Source of the DNA: Bacteroidales bacterium
GTDB lineage: Bacteria; Bacteroidota; Bacteroidia; Bacteroidales; F082
Assembly: GCA_017553625.1 (NCBI GenBank)
Contig: JAFZKP010000016.1
Span: forward strand, 84,087 to 148,086
Reading direction: 5' to 3'
Length of the DNA: 64,000 bases
Below the pieces are notes generated by a model. The model was not told where the DNA came from. It worked only from the letters and a program-made list of their open reading frames with translations, and did no database searches. Shown here one piece after another: positions 54,638-63,887 of the stretch (positions within the stretch are counted from its first letter, which is position 1; each line of letters begins with the position of its first letter). The translations under genes were made by a program, and so were the position numbers.

Positions 54638-56007
54638 AAAAACTGTCATTTTTAATATTATTAATGAGTTTGTGCTTCTTTCTTAGCGCCCAAAAACCTA
54701 AGAAAGAAACACAGACCGACTCGCTCGGTCGTCCGGTAAAGACCGGCTGGAACTTCGGTGCCATCCCAGGTCTGACTTACGATAACGACAAAGGTTTAAC
54801 ATACGGCATCACCGCCAATATTTTCGACTACGGTGATGGCAAAAACTATCCGAACTACCGCCATTTCATCTATGCGGAAGGCTCTTATTCCACTAAACAA
54901 GTAGGTACGATACGTCTGTTTTACGAGTCGGATTATGTGATAAAAAGGCATAAGCTGTTAATCGATTTCTCGTATCTTCCCGATGCGATGAACGATTTCT
55001 ACGGATTCAACGGCGATTTTAGCGTTTTTAACCATAATTTGGAGGATAAAAATGCCACTGATTACCTGAATCATGCGTTTTATCGCCATAAATCGAATCT
55101 TTTCCGCACGACGTTTGATATAAGAGGAAAAATTCACGGTGGATTTTACTATTATGCGGGCATCGGAGTGCTTGGTTATGAGGAAGGTCGTGTCAGTCTT
55201 GCAAAATCAGAAATGACCGACAATCAGATGGAGCTGTTTGAACTGTATCGTCGTTGGGATTTGATAAGTGACGTGGAGGAAAAAGGCGGCTGGCATCCCT
55301 ACGTGCGCGGTGGTATCTCTTATGACACTCGTAATCAAAGGGTTAACACTGTCACGGGCTGGTATTTCGACCTTTTCCTGACGTATAACTCTGCTTTCGG
55401 CGAACTGAAGGATTTCAACAACCTGAAGCTCAACTTCGACTTCATGCATTTCATCCCGGTTATCGGCGACAGACTTGTCTTTGCCTACCGTGTGGCGACA
55501 CAGAACACCATCGCGGGCAAGTCGCCGTATTACCTCGACACTTACAAAAACGAGCTTTACATTGACCACAACAGATATTATGCGCTTGGTGGCGTCACTT
55601 CTGTAAGAGGCTTGATGCGCGACAGGATTTGGGTGCCGGGATTCGCTTACGGAACTGCTGAATTACGCTCTCGAATCTTGAATTTCGACATGTTCAACCA
55701 GCATTTTTACCTTGGAATGAACCTCTTCCTTGATGCAGGAATAGTGACGCAGAAATACGAAATTGACGAGGCTGCAATACGCGAAAAAGTTGATTCCGAT
55801 GCTTGGGTGGCAGCCAATAATCTTACTTTCGACGATTTCTTTGATACAAAGGCCAATATCCACAACCCGCATTTCGGATTGGGCGCAGGTCTGAAACTCG
55901 CCATGAACGAGAATTTCGTGCTTTCCTGTGAGTGGGGTATGCCTTTCAGCAAACAGGACAACTACACCAATTCCAATTTCTACATCGGAATGGGATATAT
56001 GTTCTAA
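54634..56007 (+). CDS. Omp85-family outer-membrane protein (BamA/TamA-like barrel, DUF5982)
   Basis: The 457-residue protein has a signal peptide (to LSAQ) and a short N-terminus without POTRA domains. Residues ~30-457 form a beta-barrel with the Omp85 motif VRG in GGVTSVRGLMRDRIW and a final strand ending in tyrosine, methionine and phenylalanine (FYIGMGYMF). Such POTRA-free Omp85 barrels are often attached to patatin-like lipases or phosphatases; here the partner may be the S46 peptidase encoded 4 nt before (overlap). It is last in the operon; its stop touches the stop of the convergent LytTR gene. Confidence 0.85.
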   Translation: MKKLSFLILLMSLCFFLSAQKPKKETQTDSLGRPVKTGWNFGAIPGLTYDNDKGLTYGITANIFDYGDGKNYPNYRHFIYAEGSYSTKQVGTIRLFYESDYVIKRHKLLIDFSYLPDAMNDFYGFNGDFSVFNHNLEDKNATDYLNHAFYRHKSNLFRTTFDIRGKIHGGFYYYAGIGVLGYEEGRVSLAKSEMTDNQMELFELYRRWDLISDVEEKGGWHPYVRGGISYDTRNQRVNTVTGWYFDLFLTYNSAFGELKDFNNLKLNFDFMHFIPVIGDRLVFAYRVATQNTIAGKSPYYLDTYKNELYIDHNRYYALGGVTSVRGLMRDRIWVPGFAYGTAELRSRILNFDMFNQHFYLGMNLFLDAGIVTQKYEIDEAAIREKVDSDAWVAANNLTFDDFFDTKANIHNPHFGLGAGLKLAMNENFVLSCEWGMPFSKQDNYTNSNFYIGMGYMF

Positions 56008-56766
56008 CTATTTCGAAAACCAGGTCTTGAACTCGGCAACCTTAGCCTTGCTGATGATGATTTCTTCTGGAATCTTTACTAACAGATTGATTGACAATTT
56101 GTTGCCAAACCATATCGTCATGTCTTTTATCGCTTTGCGCGAAACGATGAACTGACGGTTGGCGCGGAAAAAGTCATCGGGATTGAGCTGTGTCATTATC
56201 TCGTCCAAAGTCTGGCTCATGTAATAGGTGTGCCCGTCCAAGGAAATAGCTTTTACCATCTTTGTGTCGATGTAAAAATAGGCTATGTTGTCTGTTGGCA
56301 ACGGGACGAGCTTGTCGCGTTCCGGCACGAGGAAGCACGATTTGTATTTTTTCGATGCTCCAAAATTTTGCACAAGTTGGACAAGCGCTTGAGTGTCAAT
56401 GGTTTTATCGCCGACAAAACTATTGTATTTGTTCATCGCGCGTGTCAGGTCGTTGCGGTTTATCGGCTTCAAAAGATAGTCGATGCTGCTGACTTCGAAG
56501 GCTTTGAGCGCATATTCGTCGTATGCTGTGGTGAAGATGATTGGGCAGGTTATCTGCGTCTGCTCGAAGATGGCAAATGAAGAGCCGTCGGCGAGGTGGA
56601 TGTCCATGAAAACCAAGTCGGGCATGGGATTCTCGTCGAACCATGCCACACTTTCCTCTATCGTCTGCAAAATGGCGATGATTTCTGTGTCGGGTGACAC
56701 TTCTGAAACCAATTTCTTCAGCGATTGAGCCGCTAAAACCTCATCTTCGATTATTAAAGCCTTCAT
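56008..56766 (-). CDS. LytTR-family response regulator
   Basis: The 252-residue protein has an N-terminal receiver (IIEDEVLAAQSL with the acidic pair; phospho-aspartate in LVFMDIHLADGS) and a C-terminal LytTR DNA-binding domain at ~150-250 (FLVPERDKLVPLPTDNIAYF, FFRANRQFIVS). It is encoded 2 nt after the kinase gene. It probably controls this exporter operon in response to the kinase's signal. The ATG at 56766 is preferred over an upstream TTG. Confidence 0.95.
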   Translation of the reverse strand: MKALIIEDEVLAAQSLKKLVSEVSPDTEIIAILQTIEESVAWFDENPMPDLVFMDIHLADGSSFAIFEQTQITCPIIFTTAYDEYALKAFEVSSIDYLLKPINRNDLTRAMNKYNSFVGDKTIDTQALVQLVQNFGASKKYKSCFLVPERDKLVPLPTDNIAYFYIDTKMVKAISLDGHTYYMSQTLDEIMTQLNPDDFFRANRQFIVSRKAIKDMTIWFGNKLSINLLVKIPEEIIISKAKVAEFKTWFSK

Positions 56767-56768
56767 TT

Positions 56769-57836
56769 TCAATCATTTTCTAACAATGGCAGTTTTACCA
56801 TAAAGGTGTTGCCGTCGTTGGTGATTTCAACATTTTTATTCCATTTCAAGCGATAGCGCTCCGAAAGATTTGCCAGTCCGATGCCGTTGCTTGTCTCGGG
56901 CTTGGTCTTCATCTGAATCGGATTCGACACCGAGACGCAGTCGTCGCCTGTCGCCAAAGTCACCACAAGCGGCTGCTTCGATGAAATGACGTTGTGTTTC
57001 ACCGAATTTTCTATCAGCGACTGCAAAGATAACGGCAAAACATAGAAATTGTTATATTTTGAATCTATTTTAAACTCGAATCTCAGGTTGTCGCCATAGC
57101 GAATCTGCATCATATCGCAAAATGCATGCACACATTTGAGCTCATCTTCAAGGCTTGTAATCTCCTTGTTTTGTAAGGTATGGCGAAGAACCGACGACAG
57201 CTGTTGAAGATAATTCTCAGCTTTTTCCGTATCCAAAGATATGAGTGACTGCAGGGTGTTGAGCGAGTTGAAAAGGAAATGCGGGTCAAGTTGGTTTTTC
57301 AAAGCCTCATAACGTGTGAGAATATTTTCGCTGCGTAAAGCTTCATTCTCGACGGCTATTGTTTTTTGATAATATTGCGACCTAAGTAATTGAACCACAA
57401 GGAGAACTGCTGAGGTCAGGGTTAAATTCCTAACCAGGCTGTCTCTCATGATGAAATACATTGACGCACCCTCGGGATATTGGAATAATGCCGCTCTGGT
57501 ATAAACAAAGCCGATACCTAAAACACCACCGATAATCAACGAGCCTATCACTATGATTAACAAATCGATATACTTTCTTTTAAACGAAAAACTCAAAATT
57601 TTCCGGTTGTAGACAAGAATAATGAAAACCAAGATAAAACTTGCTGAGATGTGAAACAGGAATCTTTCAAAGCTGAAATGCGGTGGATTCACGGCTTTTA
57701 CTAACTCGCTGGAAAACAATGTATTGCCAAAGAAAAGCGACATCATCATAATCACATGGAAACTGAGACTGATAACTATCGCGACGGAAGCGATTGTTTT
57801 ATATGAAAGATATTCCGGTACTGTTGTTTTATTCAT
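56769..57836 (-). CDS. LytS-like sensor histidine kinase
   Basis: The 355-residue membrane kinase has four hydrophobic segments (about residues 15-140), a His_kinase domain with the phospho-histidine in LDPHFLFNSLNTLQSL and an ATP-binding domain (IENSVKHNV; GIGLANLSERY). It partners the LytTR regulator. It overlaps the ABC permease gene by 8 nt; a two-component pair at the end of an exporter operon suggests that it senses a substrate or envelope stress linked to the exporter. Confidence 0.94.
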   Translation of the reverse strand: MNKTTVPEYLSYKTIASVAIVISLSFHVIMMMSLFFGNTLFSSELVKAVNPPHFSFERFLFHISASFILVFIILVYNRKILSFSFKRKYIDLLIIVIGSLIIGGVLGIGFVYTRAALFQYPEGASMYFIMRDSLVRNLTLTSAVLLVVQLLRSQYYQKTIAVENEALRSENILTRYEALKNQLDPHFLFNSLNTLQSLISLDTEKAENYLQQLSSVLRHTLQNKEITSLEDELKCVHAFCDMMQIRYGDNLRFEFKIDSKYNNFYVLPLSLQSLIENSVKHNVISSKQPLVVTLATGDDCVSVSNPIQMKTKPETSNGIGLANLSERYRLKWNKNVEITNDGNTFMVKLPLLEND

Positions 57837-59049
57837 AACGTAAAGCGTTTATCGGGTCGGTACGGGAGGCTTTCAATGCTGGGAAGAAACCGGCGATGAG
57901 ACCGAGAACCGCACATGAAACAAATGATATTACCATCCATAACACATTGACAATGAATGGTAAAGACATAATCAAATCGACAAAATACGACAACACGACG
58001 CCAAGCACGAGACCTAAAATGCCGCCTATCAAGCTTAAGATGATACTCTCGGTCAGGAACTGCATCAAAATGGCTGCGTTTTTAGCTCCTATTGACATTC
58101 TCAATCCGATTTCTTTCGTGCGTTCTGTCACGGTGACGTACATGATATTCATGATGCCGATGCAGCCCACGAGCAAGGAAATCAATGCGATAGCGATAAG
58201 CACGGTGGTAATCATACCAGTCATAGAGGTCATCATTTCAAGAAGCTCCTGCTGTGTGCGCACCTCGAAATCGTCGGTGCCGCCTGTTGGGATCTTATGC
58301 GAGATGCGGAGCAGGTTTTCAATCTCCTCGACTGCTGCCTCTGCCACGTCTTCCGATGCTGCCGAGCATACGATTTGATGGATGAAATCGACGCCGAGCA
58401 TACGTTTCTGCACTGTTGAATATGGCATGATGATGATGTCGTCCTGGTCCATACCCATGGCGTTCTCGCCTTTTTCCTTCAGCGTTCCGATGACTTTAAA
58501 CGGCATGTTGCCCACGCGGATTGTCTTGCCAATCGGGTCTTCGTTCTCGCCAAAAAGATTCTCGACGATAGTCTGGCCGATGAGACCCACTTTAGCGTAT
58601 TTTTTCACGTCTTCTTCAGTGAAATTGATACCTGTTGCGATCTCGTATTTTCTGATTTGGAGATAATCTGTGGAGCCGCCATAAACCGTTCCCGACCAGT
58701 TTTTCGAGCCGTTGACGACCTGTCCGCCACTGTTCACCACAGGGCTTACCATAGTGATGTTTTTCGCGTTTTTCGCAATCATCTCGCAGTCTTTCACCTT
58801 GAGTGACTGCACGTTGGAAGAGCCCATGCTCACGCCGCCGCGTCGCTGGTTGGCGCGCATCACCATGATGAGGTTGGTGCCCATGTCCGACAGCTGGTTG
58901 GCGGTGCTTTGTTTCAAGCCCTCGCCGAGGTTCACCACCGCTATGACGGCAGCGATGCCAATCACGATGCCGAGCATGGATAACGCCGAGCGTGTCTTGT
59001 TGCGCAACAGCGCCTTCACCGATATTCTGATTAAATTTAAAATATCCAT
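57829..59049 (-). CDS. MacB-type ABC transporter permease (FtsX family)
   Basis: The 406-residue permease has one N-terminal membrane segment (~22-42), a large periplasmic MacB_PCD domain and three C-terminal segments (ISLLVGCIGIMNIMYVT; the conserved TERTKEIGLRMSIGAK loop between). MacB-type transporters act as mechanotransmitters that pump peptides or drugs through TolC. It is encoded 1 nt after the ATPase gene. Confidence 0.95.
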   Translation of the reverse strand: MDILNLIRISVKALLRNKTRSALSMLGIVIGIAAVIAVVNLGEGLKQSTANQLSDMGTNLIMVMRANQRRGGVSMGSSNVQSLKVKDCEMIAKNAKNITMVSPVVNSGGQVVNGSKNWSGTVYGGSTDYLQIRKYEIATGINFTEEDVKKYAKVGLIGQTIVENLFGENEDPIGKTIRVGNMPFKVIGTLKEKGENAMGMDQDDIIIMPYSTVQKRMLGVDFIHQIVCSAASEDVAEAAVEEIENLLRISHKIPTGGTDDFEVRTQQELLEMMTSMTGMITTVLIAIALISLLVGCIGIMNIMYVTVTERTKEIGLRMSIGAKNAAILMQFLTESIILSLIGGILGLVLGVVLSYFVDLIMSLPFIVNVLWMVISFVSCAVLGLIAGFFPALKASRTDPINALRYE

Positions 59050-59050
59050 A

Positions 59051-59797
59051 TCAATAATCGTTTTCTACAGGTAAGTTTTTAAGTGCCTCAACTGCCGACT
59101 TCGTCGCCACGGGTTCGTCACGAAGGATGTGACCGTCGCGCAAAAATATCGTTCTGTTTGTGAAGATGGCGATGTCCGACTCATGAGTGACAAACGCGAT
59201 GGTCTTGCCTTGCTCATGAAGACTCTGGAAGAGGCTCATAATCTCGTATGATGTGCGGGTGTCGAGGTTGCCTGTCGCTTCGTCGGCAAGCACTATCACC
59301 GGGTCGTTGACCAATGCGCGCGCTATGGCAACACGCTGTTGCTGACCGCCCGACAACTGGTTTGGCATATGCGACATGCGGTCTTTCAAGCCCACCATCT
59401 CAAGGGCGTGCTCAGCCTTCTCACGACGCTCACGATGTGACACCGAAGGGTTGTAAATCAGAGGAAGCTCCACGTTTTCGAGTGCCGAAGTACGAGGAAG
59501 CAGGTTGTACGACTGGAAAACGAACCCGATTTTGCGGTTTCTTATCTCCGAAAGCTCGTTTTTAGTCCTTTCCTTGACGGAAATGCCGTCGATGAGATAC
59601 TCTCCGGCGGTGGGCTGGTCAAGACATCCGAGTATGTTGAGCAGGGTTGACTTGCCGCTGCCCGACGAGCCCATGATGCTCACAAACTCGCCCTGGAAAA
59701 TCTCGAAAGAGACGCCTTTGAGAGCATGCACCTCCTCGCTTCCGACGATGAAAGTACGCTTCAGATTCTCAACTTTTATGATAGAATTGTTACTCAT
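59051..59797 (-). CDS. MacB/LolD-type ABC transporter ATP-binding protein
   Basis: The 248-residue ATPase has Walker A GSSGSGKSTLLN, the signature LSGGQQQRVAIARAL, Walker B VLADEAT and the H-loop THESD. It forms the cytoplasmic part of the exporter with the following FtsX-type permease. Confidence 0.97.
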   Translation of the reverse strand: MSNNSIIKVENLKRTFIVGSEEVHALKGVSFEIFQGEFVSIMGSSGSGKSTLLNILGCLDQPTAGEYLIDGISVKERTKNELSEIRNRKIGFVFQSYNLLPRTSALENVELPLIYNPSVSHRERREKAEHALEMVGLKDRMSHMPNQLSGGQQQRVAIARALVNDPVIVLADEATGNLDTRTSYEIMSLFQSLHEQGKTIAFVTHESDIAIFTNRTIFLRDGHILRDEPVATKSAVEALKNLPVENDY

Positions 59798-59807
59798 ATC
59801 TCAAAGA

Positions 59808-61097
59808 TTATCTTGGACCCGGACCGCCTTGTGGTGCTCCGCCACGGTTATTGTTCTTGTTGTTTCTGTTACGGCCTGGAGGTCCTGGCATGAACGGGTT
59901 CTCACCGGTCTTTTTGGCTGCTTCCTTCACCACATATTGTGCCGACAACACCACTGAATCGCCTTCATTTACTCCGTTTTCAATGATTTTGTATGCGCCG
60001 TCGCTCATGCCTGTCTTGACCGGTCGCGGCATGATGTTTGAGCCTTTTTTAATCCAAATCATAGTTGGACGCTCACCTTGTCTCATTTCTGGTTTTCCGC
60101 CAAATGGTGGCTCTGGTCTTCCCATGTTGTTATCCGAAGGTCTCTCTGCGTTTTTCATCATCTCTTTCATGATTTGCTCCGATGGTGTGAAGCTGAAAGC
60201 CTCAGCAGGTGCTGCCAATCCCGTCTCTTCTTCTGTCACGATGGTGACGCTGGCTGTCATGCCTGGGAACAGCTTCAGGTCTGGGTTCGGGGCGTCGATG
60301 ATGACGGTGTATGTCACCACGTTGCTTGTGGTGGTCGGCTTCATGCGAATCTGGTTCACAGTGCCGTTGAACACGTCTTCTGGATATGCGTCGACGGTGA
60401 ACGTGACTCTTTGGTTGAGTTTCACTTGTCCGATATCAGCCTCGTCGACGTTGGCTTCAACCTGCATTCTTGTCAAGTCGTTTGCCAAGGTGAAAAGGGT
60501 AGGGGTGCTGAATGATGCGGCGACGGTCTGTCCAACTTCGACAGCTCTGTCCAAAACCACACCGTCGATAGGCGAGAAGATGTCGGCGTATCCGAGGTCT
60601 ACCTTTGCTTGATCGTACTGAGCTTTCGCGTTTTTCATGCTCATTTGTGCCTGTGTGTATGTGTTTTGTGCCGCTTCGTAGTCAGCAAGAGTGGCTGCGT
60701 TTGCCTCATAAAGCTGCTTGGTGCGCTCGTAAGTCAGCTTGGCATATTTCAACTGGCTCTCTGAAGAAGTCAGGTTTGCCTGTGCGCGGCTGACACTCTC
60801 ATTCAACGTAAGTTTGTCGAGTTCGGCAAGAAGGTCACCTTTTTTCACCACGGAGTTGTAATCAACATAAATTGTCTCCACCTTACCGGAAACCTGCGTT
60901 CCGACTTCCACTGTCTCAACAGGTTCGATGGTTCCCGTTGCCGTCACGGTGTTCTCCACGGTGTAGCTGCCCACAACATGCGTGCGAATCACAAGTTCCT
61001 TGTTTGCCGATTTTGCGCCTTTAATGAAGAAAACAACGCCTAAAACAACGGCGATTATTATCAAAGCGACAATCCATTTTATGGTTTTCTTTTTCAT
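59808..61097 (-). CDS. MacA/HlyD-type periplasmic adaptor
   Basis: The 429-residue protein has an N-terminal membrane anchor (residues ~8-25), a biotinyl-lipoyl-like domain (GTIEPVETVEVGTQVSGKVE), an alpha-helical hairpin (ESQLKYAKLTYERTKQLYEAN) and a beta-barrel. The C-terminus has low-complexity Gly/Asn/Pro sequence (PGRNRNNKNNNRGG). It bridges the inner-membrane transporter to the TolC-like protein. Confidence 0.95.
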   Translation of the reverse strand: MKKKTIKWIVALIIIAVVLGVVFFIKGAKSANKELVIRTHVVGSYTVENTVTATGTIEPVETVEVGTQVSGKVETIYVDYNSVVKKGDLLAELDKLTLNESVSRAQANLTSSESQLKYAKLTYERTKQLYEANAATLADYEAAQNTYTQAQMSMKNAKAQYDQAKVDLGYADIFSPIDGVVLDRAVEVGQTVAASFSTPTLFTLANDLTRMQVEANVDEADIGQVKLNQRVTFTVDAYPEDVFNGTVNQIRMKPTTTSNVVTYTVIIDAPNPDLKLFPGMTASVTIVTEEETGLAAPAEAFSFTPSEQIMKEMMKNAERPSDNNMGRPEPPFGGKPEMRQGERPTMIWIKKGSNIMPRPVKTGMSDGAYKIIENGVNEGDSVVLSAQYVVKEAAKKTGENPFMPGPPGRNRNNKNNNRGGAPQGGPGPR

Positions 61098-61118
61098 ATC
61101 TTATTGAAATTTAATTAT

Positions 61119-62429
61119 TTACAAAGTTATTTCTTTTCCCATATAAACATCCAGAATTTTGCGCTGCAAAACGAGAGTGTATTTGTTCCTGATGAATGTG
61201 TTCAGCACGTTGAGGTAGTTGTTTTGCTGCTGCAGAAGCTCAACAGTGGTGATTTTGCCGTATTGGAACTGCACTTCATAGGCGTTGTAGCTCTTGCTGT
61301 AGGCGTTTTCCTTCATCTCCGATGACTTGAAAGAATTGTAAGCCGAGACCACATTGCGGTATGCCAACGAAACTGTCTGACGCACACTGAGTTGCGTCTG
61401 CTCATAGTTGAGTTGCGCCTGTTCGAGTGCTATCTTGCTTTTCTGCACGTTGGCTTTGTTCTGACCTCTGCTGTAAATCGGGATGTTGAGCGAGATGCCT
61501 GCCGACTGGCTGAAACGGTCGCCGAGCTGCTGACCGACGTTGTCGAAATCGATGTGCCCGGTGCCGACACTTGCGCTTGCGGTGAGCGAAGGTCTGCTGC
61601 CGCTTTTTGCCATCGAAATGTTGTTTTCGGCAAGCAAAATGTCGTATTCGCTGAGTTTCAGGTTAGGATATGCCTCCATAGCTCTCTCCAAAGCCTCTTC
61701 CTCTGTCGGAAGCGATTCCGCCAAATCGTCGAGACGGTCAGTGTTTGGCTGGATTATTTGCAGGTTGTCCATCGGATCCATTGAGAGAAGCACCTTCAGC
61801 GACATGATGCTGTTGTCGCGACTGATACGTGTCTCAATGACGTTGCTTGAGTCGCTAATATATTGAGCTTCAAGGAGAAGCATGTCGCTTTCGAGTATTG
61901 AGCCCACTTTGTAACGCTCACGACCTTGCTTCATCTGGGCGCGACTTGAATTGAGCATGACTTCCTGGTATTCAAGAAGCTCATTGTTGCTCAAAACTGT
62001 AAGAAACGCTTGAAGAATCTGCACCGACAGTTGGTTGTCGTACTGTTGAAGCTGCATGTCGGAACGCTCGACGTTCAAACGGTTCTGCTCGATAGTCTTG
62101 TTGATGTTTCCTCCTTGGTAGATTACCACCGAGGCGCCGAGATTGGCGTTGCCGCTAAAACTGCCTCCGTTGGTGTTGTGGGAGTAATTCTCTGATGCTG
62201 AAGCGCTTACGTTTGGTAGCCGTGACTGTCTCGATTGGTCGTACGACACCTGTTGCGACTCAGCGCTGAGTTCCATGCTTTTTCTGTCGTAGCTGTTGGC
62301 GAAAGCGAAACGCAGGCATTCCTCCAGTGTGAACTGGTAGTTTTTCCCAGAATCCTGTGCAAAAACAGGCTGCATCGTCGCGAGCATCGCCACTGCTATC
62401 AGAAAAACCGATTTTAATAGTGTTTTCAT
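61119..62429 (-). CDS. TolC family outer-membrane efflux protein
   Basis: The 436-residue protein has a signal peptide (to VFAQ) and two OEP repeats of long coiled helices with beta strands (SYDQSRQSRLPNVSASAS; YEQTQLSVRQTVSLAYRN). It forms the outer-membrane channel of the exporter. The ATG at 62429 is chosen because the -7 box lies at 62451-62458, about 22 nt upstream; a closer ATG at 62441 is too near the predicted start of transcription. Confidence 0.95.
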   Translation of the reverse strand: MKTLLKSVFLIAVAMLATMQPVFAQDSGKNYQFTLEECLRFAFANSYDRKSMELSAESQQVSYDQSRQSRLPNVSASASENYSHNTNGGSFSGNANLGASVVIYQGGNINKTIEQNRLNVERSDMQLQQYDNQLSVQILQAFLTVLSNNELLEYQEVMLNSSRAQMKQGRERYKVGSILESDMLLLEAQYISDSSNVIETRISRDNSIMSLKVLLSMDPMDNLQIIQPNTDRLDDLAESLPTEEEALERAMEAYPNLKLSEYDILLAENNISMAKSGSRPSLTASASVGTGHIDFDNVGQQLGDRFSQSAGISLNIPIYSRGQNKANVQKSKIALEQAQLNYEQTQLSVRQTVSLAYRNVVSAYNSFKSSEMKENAYSKSYNAYEVQFQYGKITTVELLQQQNNYLNVLNTFIRNKYTLVLQRKILDVYMGKEITL

Positions 62430-62450
62430 AAAAAAATTCATTATCGAGCG

Positions 62451-62458
62451 CAAAAATA
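62451..62458 (-). promoter_or_regulatory. -7 promoter element of the exporter operon
   Basis: Minus-strand TATTTTTG heading the six-gene tolC-to-LytTR operon. Confidence 0.5.
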
Positions 62459-62521
62459 ACATTTACTGCTCAATAATGAAATTTTTTTTGTCGAAACGGC
62501 AAATTTCAGTGTTGAAATGCC

Positions 62522-63463
62522 TTATCTGTTTTCCATGAGGAAGCGTTCCACTTCGATTCCTGCCATTGCGCCTGAGCCTGCTGCCACGATAGCTTGGCGG
62601 TAGGTGCGGTCTTGGCAGTCGCCGGCGGCGAAGATGCCTTCCACGTTGGTTGCCGTTGATTTCGGCTTGGTGATGATATAGCCCGTTTCGTCCATGTCGA
62701 GGATGCCTTTGAACACGTCGGTGTTCGGGATGTGACCGATTGCTTCGAAGAATCCCTCGACGTTCAGCGTGCGTTCCTCGCCAGTCTTGTTGTTGACCAC
62801 GATGGCACCCTGAAGCGAGCTCATGAATCCTTTCACTTCGCCGAACAGCTCTTTGGTGTTGGTGTTCCAGAGAATCTCAATGTTTGGGGTGTTCATCACG
62901 CGGTGTTGCATTGCTTTTGAGGCGCGAAGCACGTCACGGCGCACGATGAGGTACACCTTATTACATAAGTTGGCGAGATAAGTGGCGTCTTCGCAAGCTG
63001 TGTCGCCGCCGCCTACCACTGCCACGTCCTTGCCGCGGTAGAAGTAGCCGTCGCATGTGGCACATGCCGACACGCCGCCGCCCTTGAATTGTTCTTCTGT
63101 GGGGAGACCGAGGTAACGCGCCGAGGCACCTGTGGCGACAACGATAGTGTCAGCCAAAATCTCGTCGCCGAAATCCGACTTGCAGAGGAACGGGCGTTTC
63201 GAGGCATCCACTTCGATTATCGAGCCCATTCGGAACTCGGTGCCGAAGCGTTCCGCCTGACGGCGAATATCGTTCATCATCTGACCACCTTGCACTCCCT
63301 CGGGATAGCCCGGGAAATTCTCAATTTCTGTTGTCTGCATGAGCTGACCGCCTGTGAGCGGACCTTCGTAAATAACGGTTTTTATATCGGCGCGGCCAGT
63401 GTAAATCGCCGTGGTATAGCCGGCAGGGCCTGAGCCGAGGATTAAACATTGAATGTGTTCCAT
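62522..63463 (-). CDS. trxB: Thioredoxin reductase
   Basis: The 313-residue flavoenzyme reduces thioredoxin with NADPH. It has an FAD motif (GSGPAGYT, residues 10-17), the redox pair CATC at 134-137, an NADPH motif (GGGDTACEDA) and a closing GDCQDRTYRQA that binds FAD. The ATG at 63463 gives the family length; upstream frame extension would cross the tRNA gene. Confidence 0.97.
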   Translation of the reverse strand: MEHIQCLILGSGPAGYTTAIYTGRADIKTVIYEGPLTGGQLMQTTEIENFPGYPEGVQGGQMMNDIRRQAERFGTEFRMGSIIEVDASKRPFLCKSDFGDEILADTIVVATGASARYLGLPTEEQFKGGGVSACATCDGYFYRGKDVAVVGGGDTACEDATYLANLCNKVYLIVRRDVLRASKAMQHRVMNTPNIEILWNTNTKELFGEVKGFMSSLQGAIVVNNKTGEERTLNVEGFFEAIGHIPNTDVFKGILDMDETGYIITKPKSTATNVEGIFAAGDCQDRTYRQAIVAAGSGAMAGIEVERFLMENR

Positions 63464-63482
63464 ATATATTAATAAGGTATTG

Positions 63483-63556
63483 TCGGAGTGGCCCGACTCG
63501 AACGGGCGACCGCTTGCACCCCATGCAAGAATGCTAGCCAACTGCACCACACCCCG
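63483..63556 (-). tRNA. tRNA-Pro, anticodon GGG
   Basis: A 74-nt minus-strand cloverleaf: acceptor CGGGGTG/CACTCCG with the C1-G72 pair typical of bacterial tRNA-Pro, a 4-bp D stem, anticodon stem CTTGC/GCAAG with U33-GGG, and T arm GCCCG-TTCGAGT-CGGGC. A73 is followed by CAA, so CCA is not encoded. It lies 19 nt upstream of trxB. Confidence 0.9.
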
Positions 63557-63709
63557 ATTGCATTTCGCGCTGCAAAGATACTAAAAATATTATGTGAAAT
63601 GATAATGATAAAAAAATATTTAAAGAAGTTAAGCTTAGAAACAGATAATATGTTTAAAAAACTTTCAAAAATTAATCACTTTTTTCGGTTTTATCACCAC
63701 ATTGGCGTA

Positions 63710-63789
63710 GAAATTTTTCCGGGAGGGGCAAAAAACAGTCTGGAAGCGAGCTTCAAAGGCCTGTTTTTTGCCCCTCCCGGAAAAATTTC
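63710..63789. repeat. Perfect 29-bp inverted repeat (long hairpin)
   Basis: Arms at 63710-63738 and 63761-63789 are perfectly complementary over 29 bases (GAAATTTTTCCGGGAGGGGC... and its complement). The 22-nt loop holds its own hairpin GAAGC-GA-GCTTC. It encodes no sensible protein and has no T tract of its own beyond the arms. It lies between the tRNA-Pro gene and the strong promoter at 63852; its nature (foldback element, terminator or structured RNA) is open. Confidence 0.8.
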
Positions 63790-63851
63790 CTTCTGCAATC
63801 CGTTGATTTTCAGCGTGCAAAAAATATTTTAAATTTTTTTTAAAAAAAGTG

Positions 63852-63881
63852 TTGCGCGAAAGGAAAAAGTGTGTACTTTTG
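63852..63881 (+). promoter_or_regulatory. Strong promoter, probably of an rRNA operon
   Basis: TTG at 63852-63854, a 19-nt spacer and TACTTTTG at 63874-63881: a near-ideal Bacteroidota promoter. The downstream leader is not coding, which suggests a stable RNA operon. Confidence 0.6.
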
Positions 63882-63887
63882 CATCCG

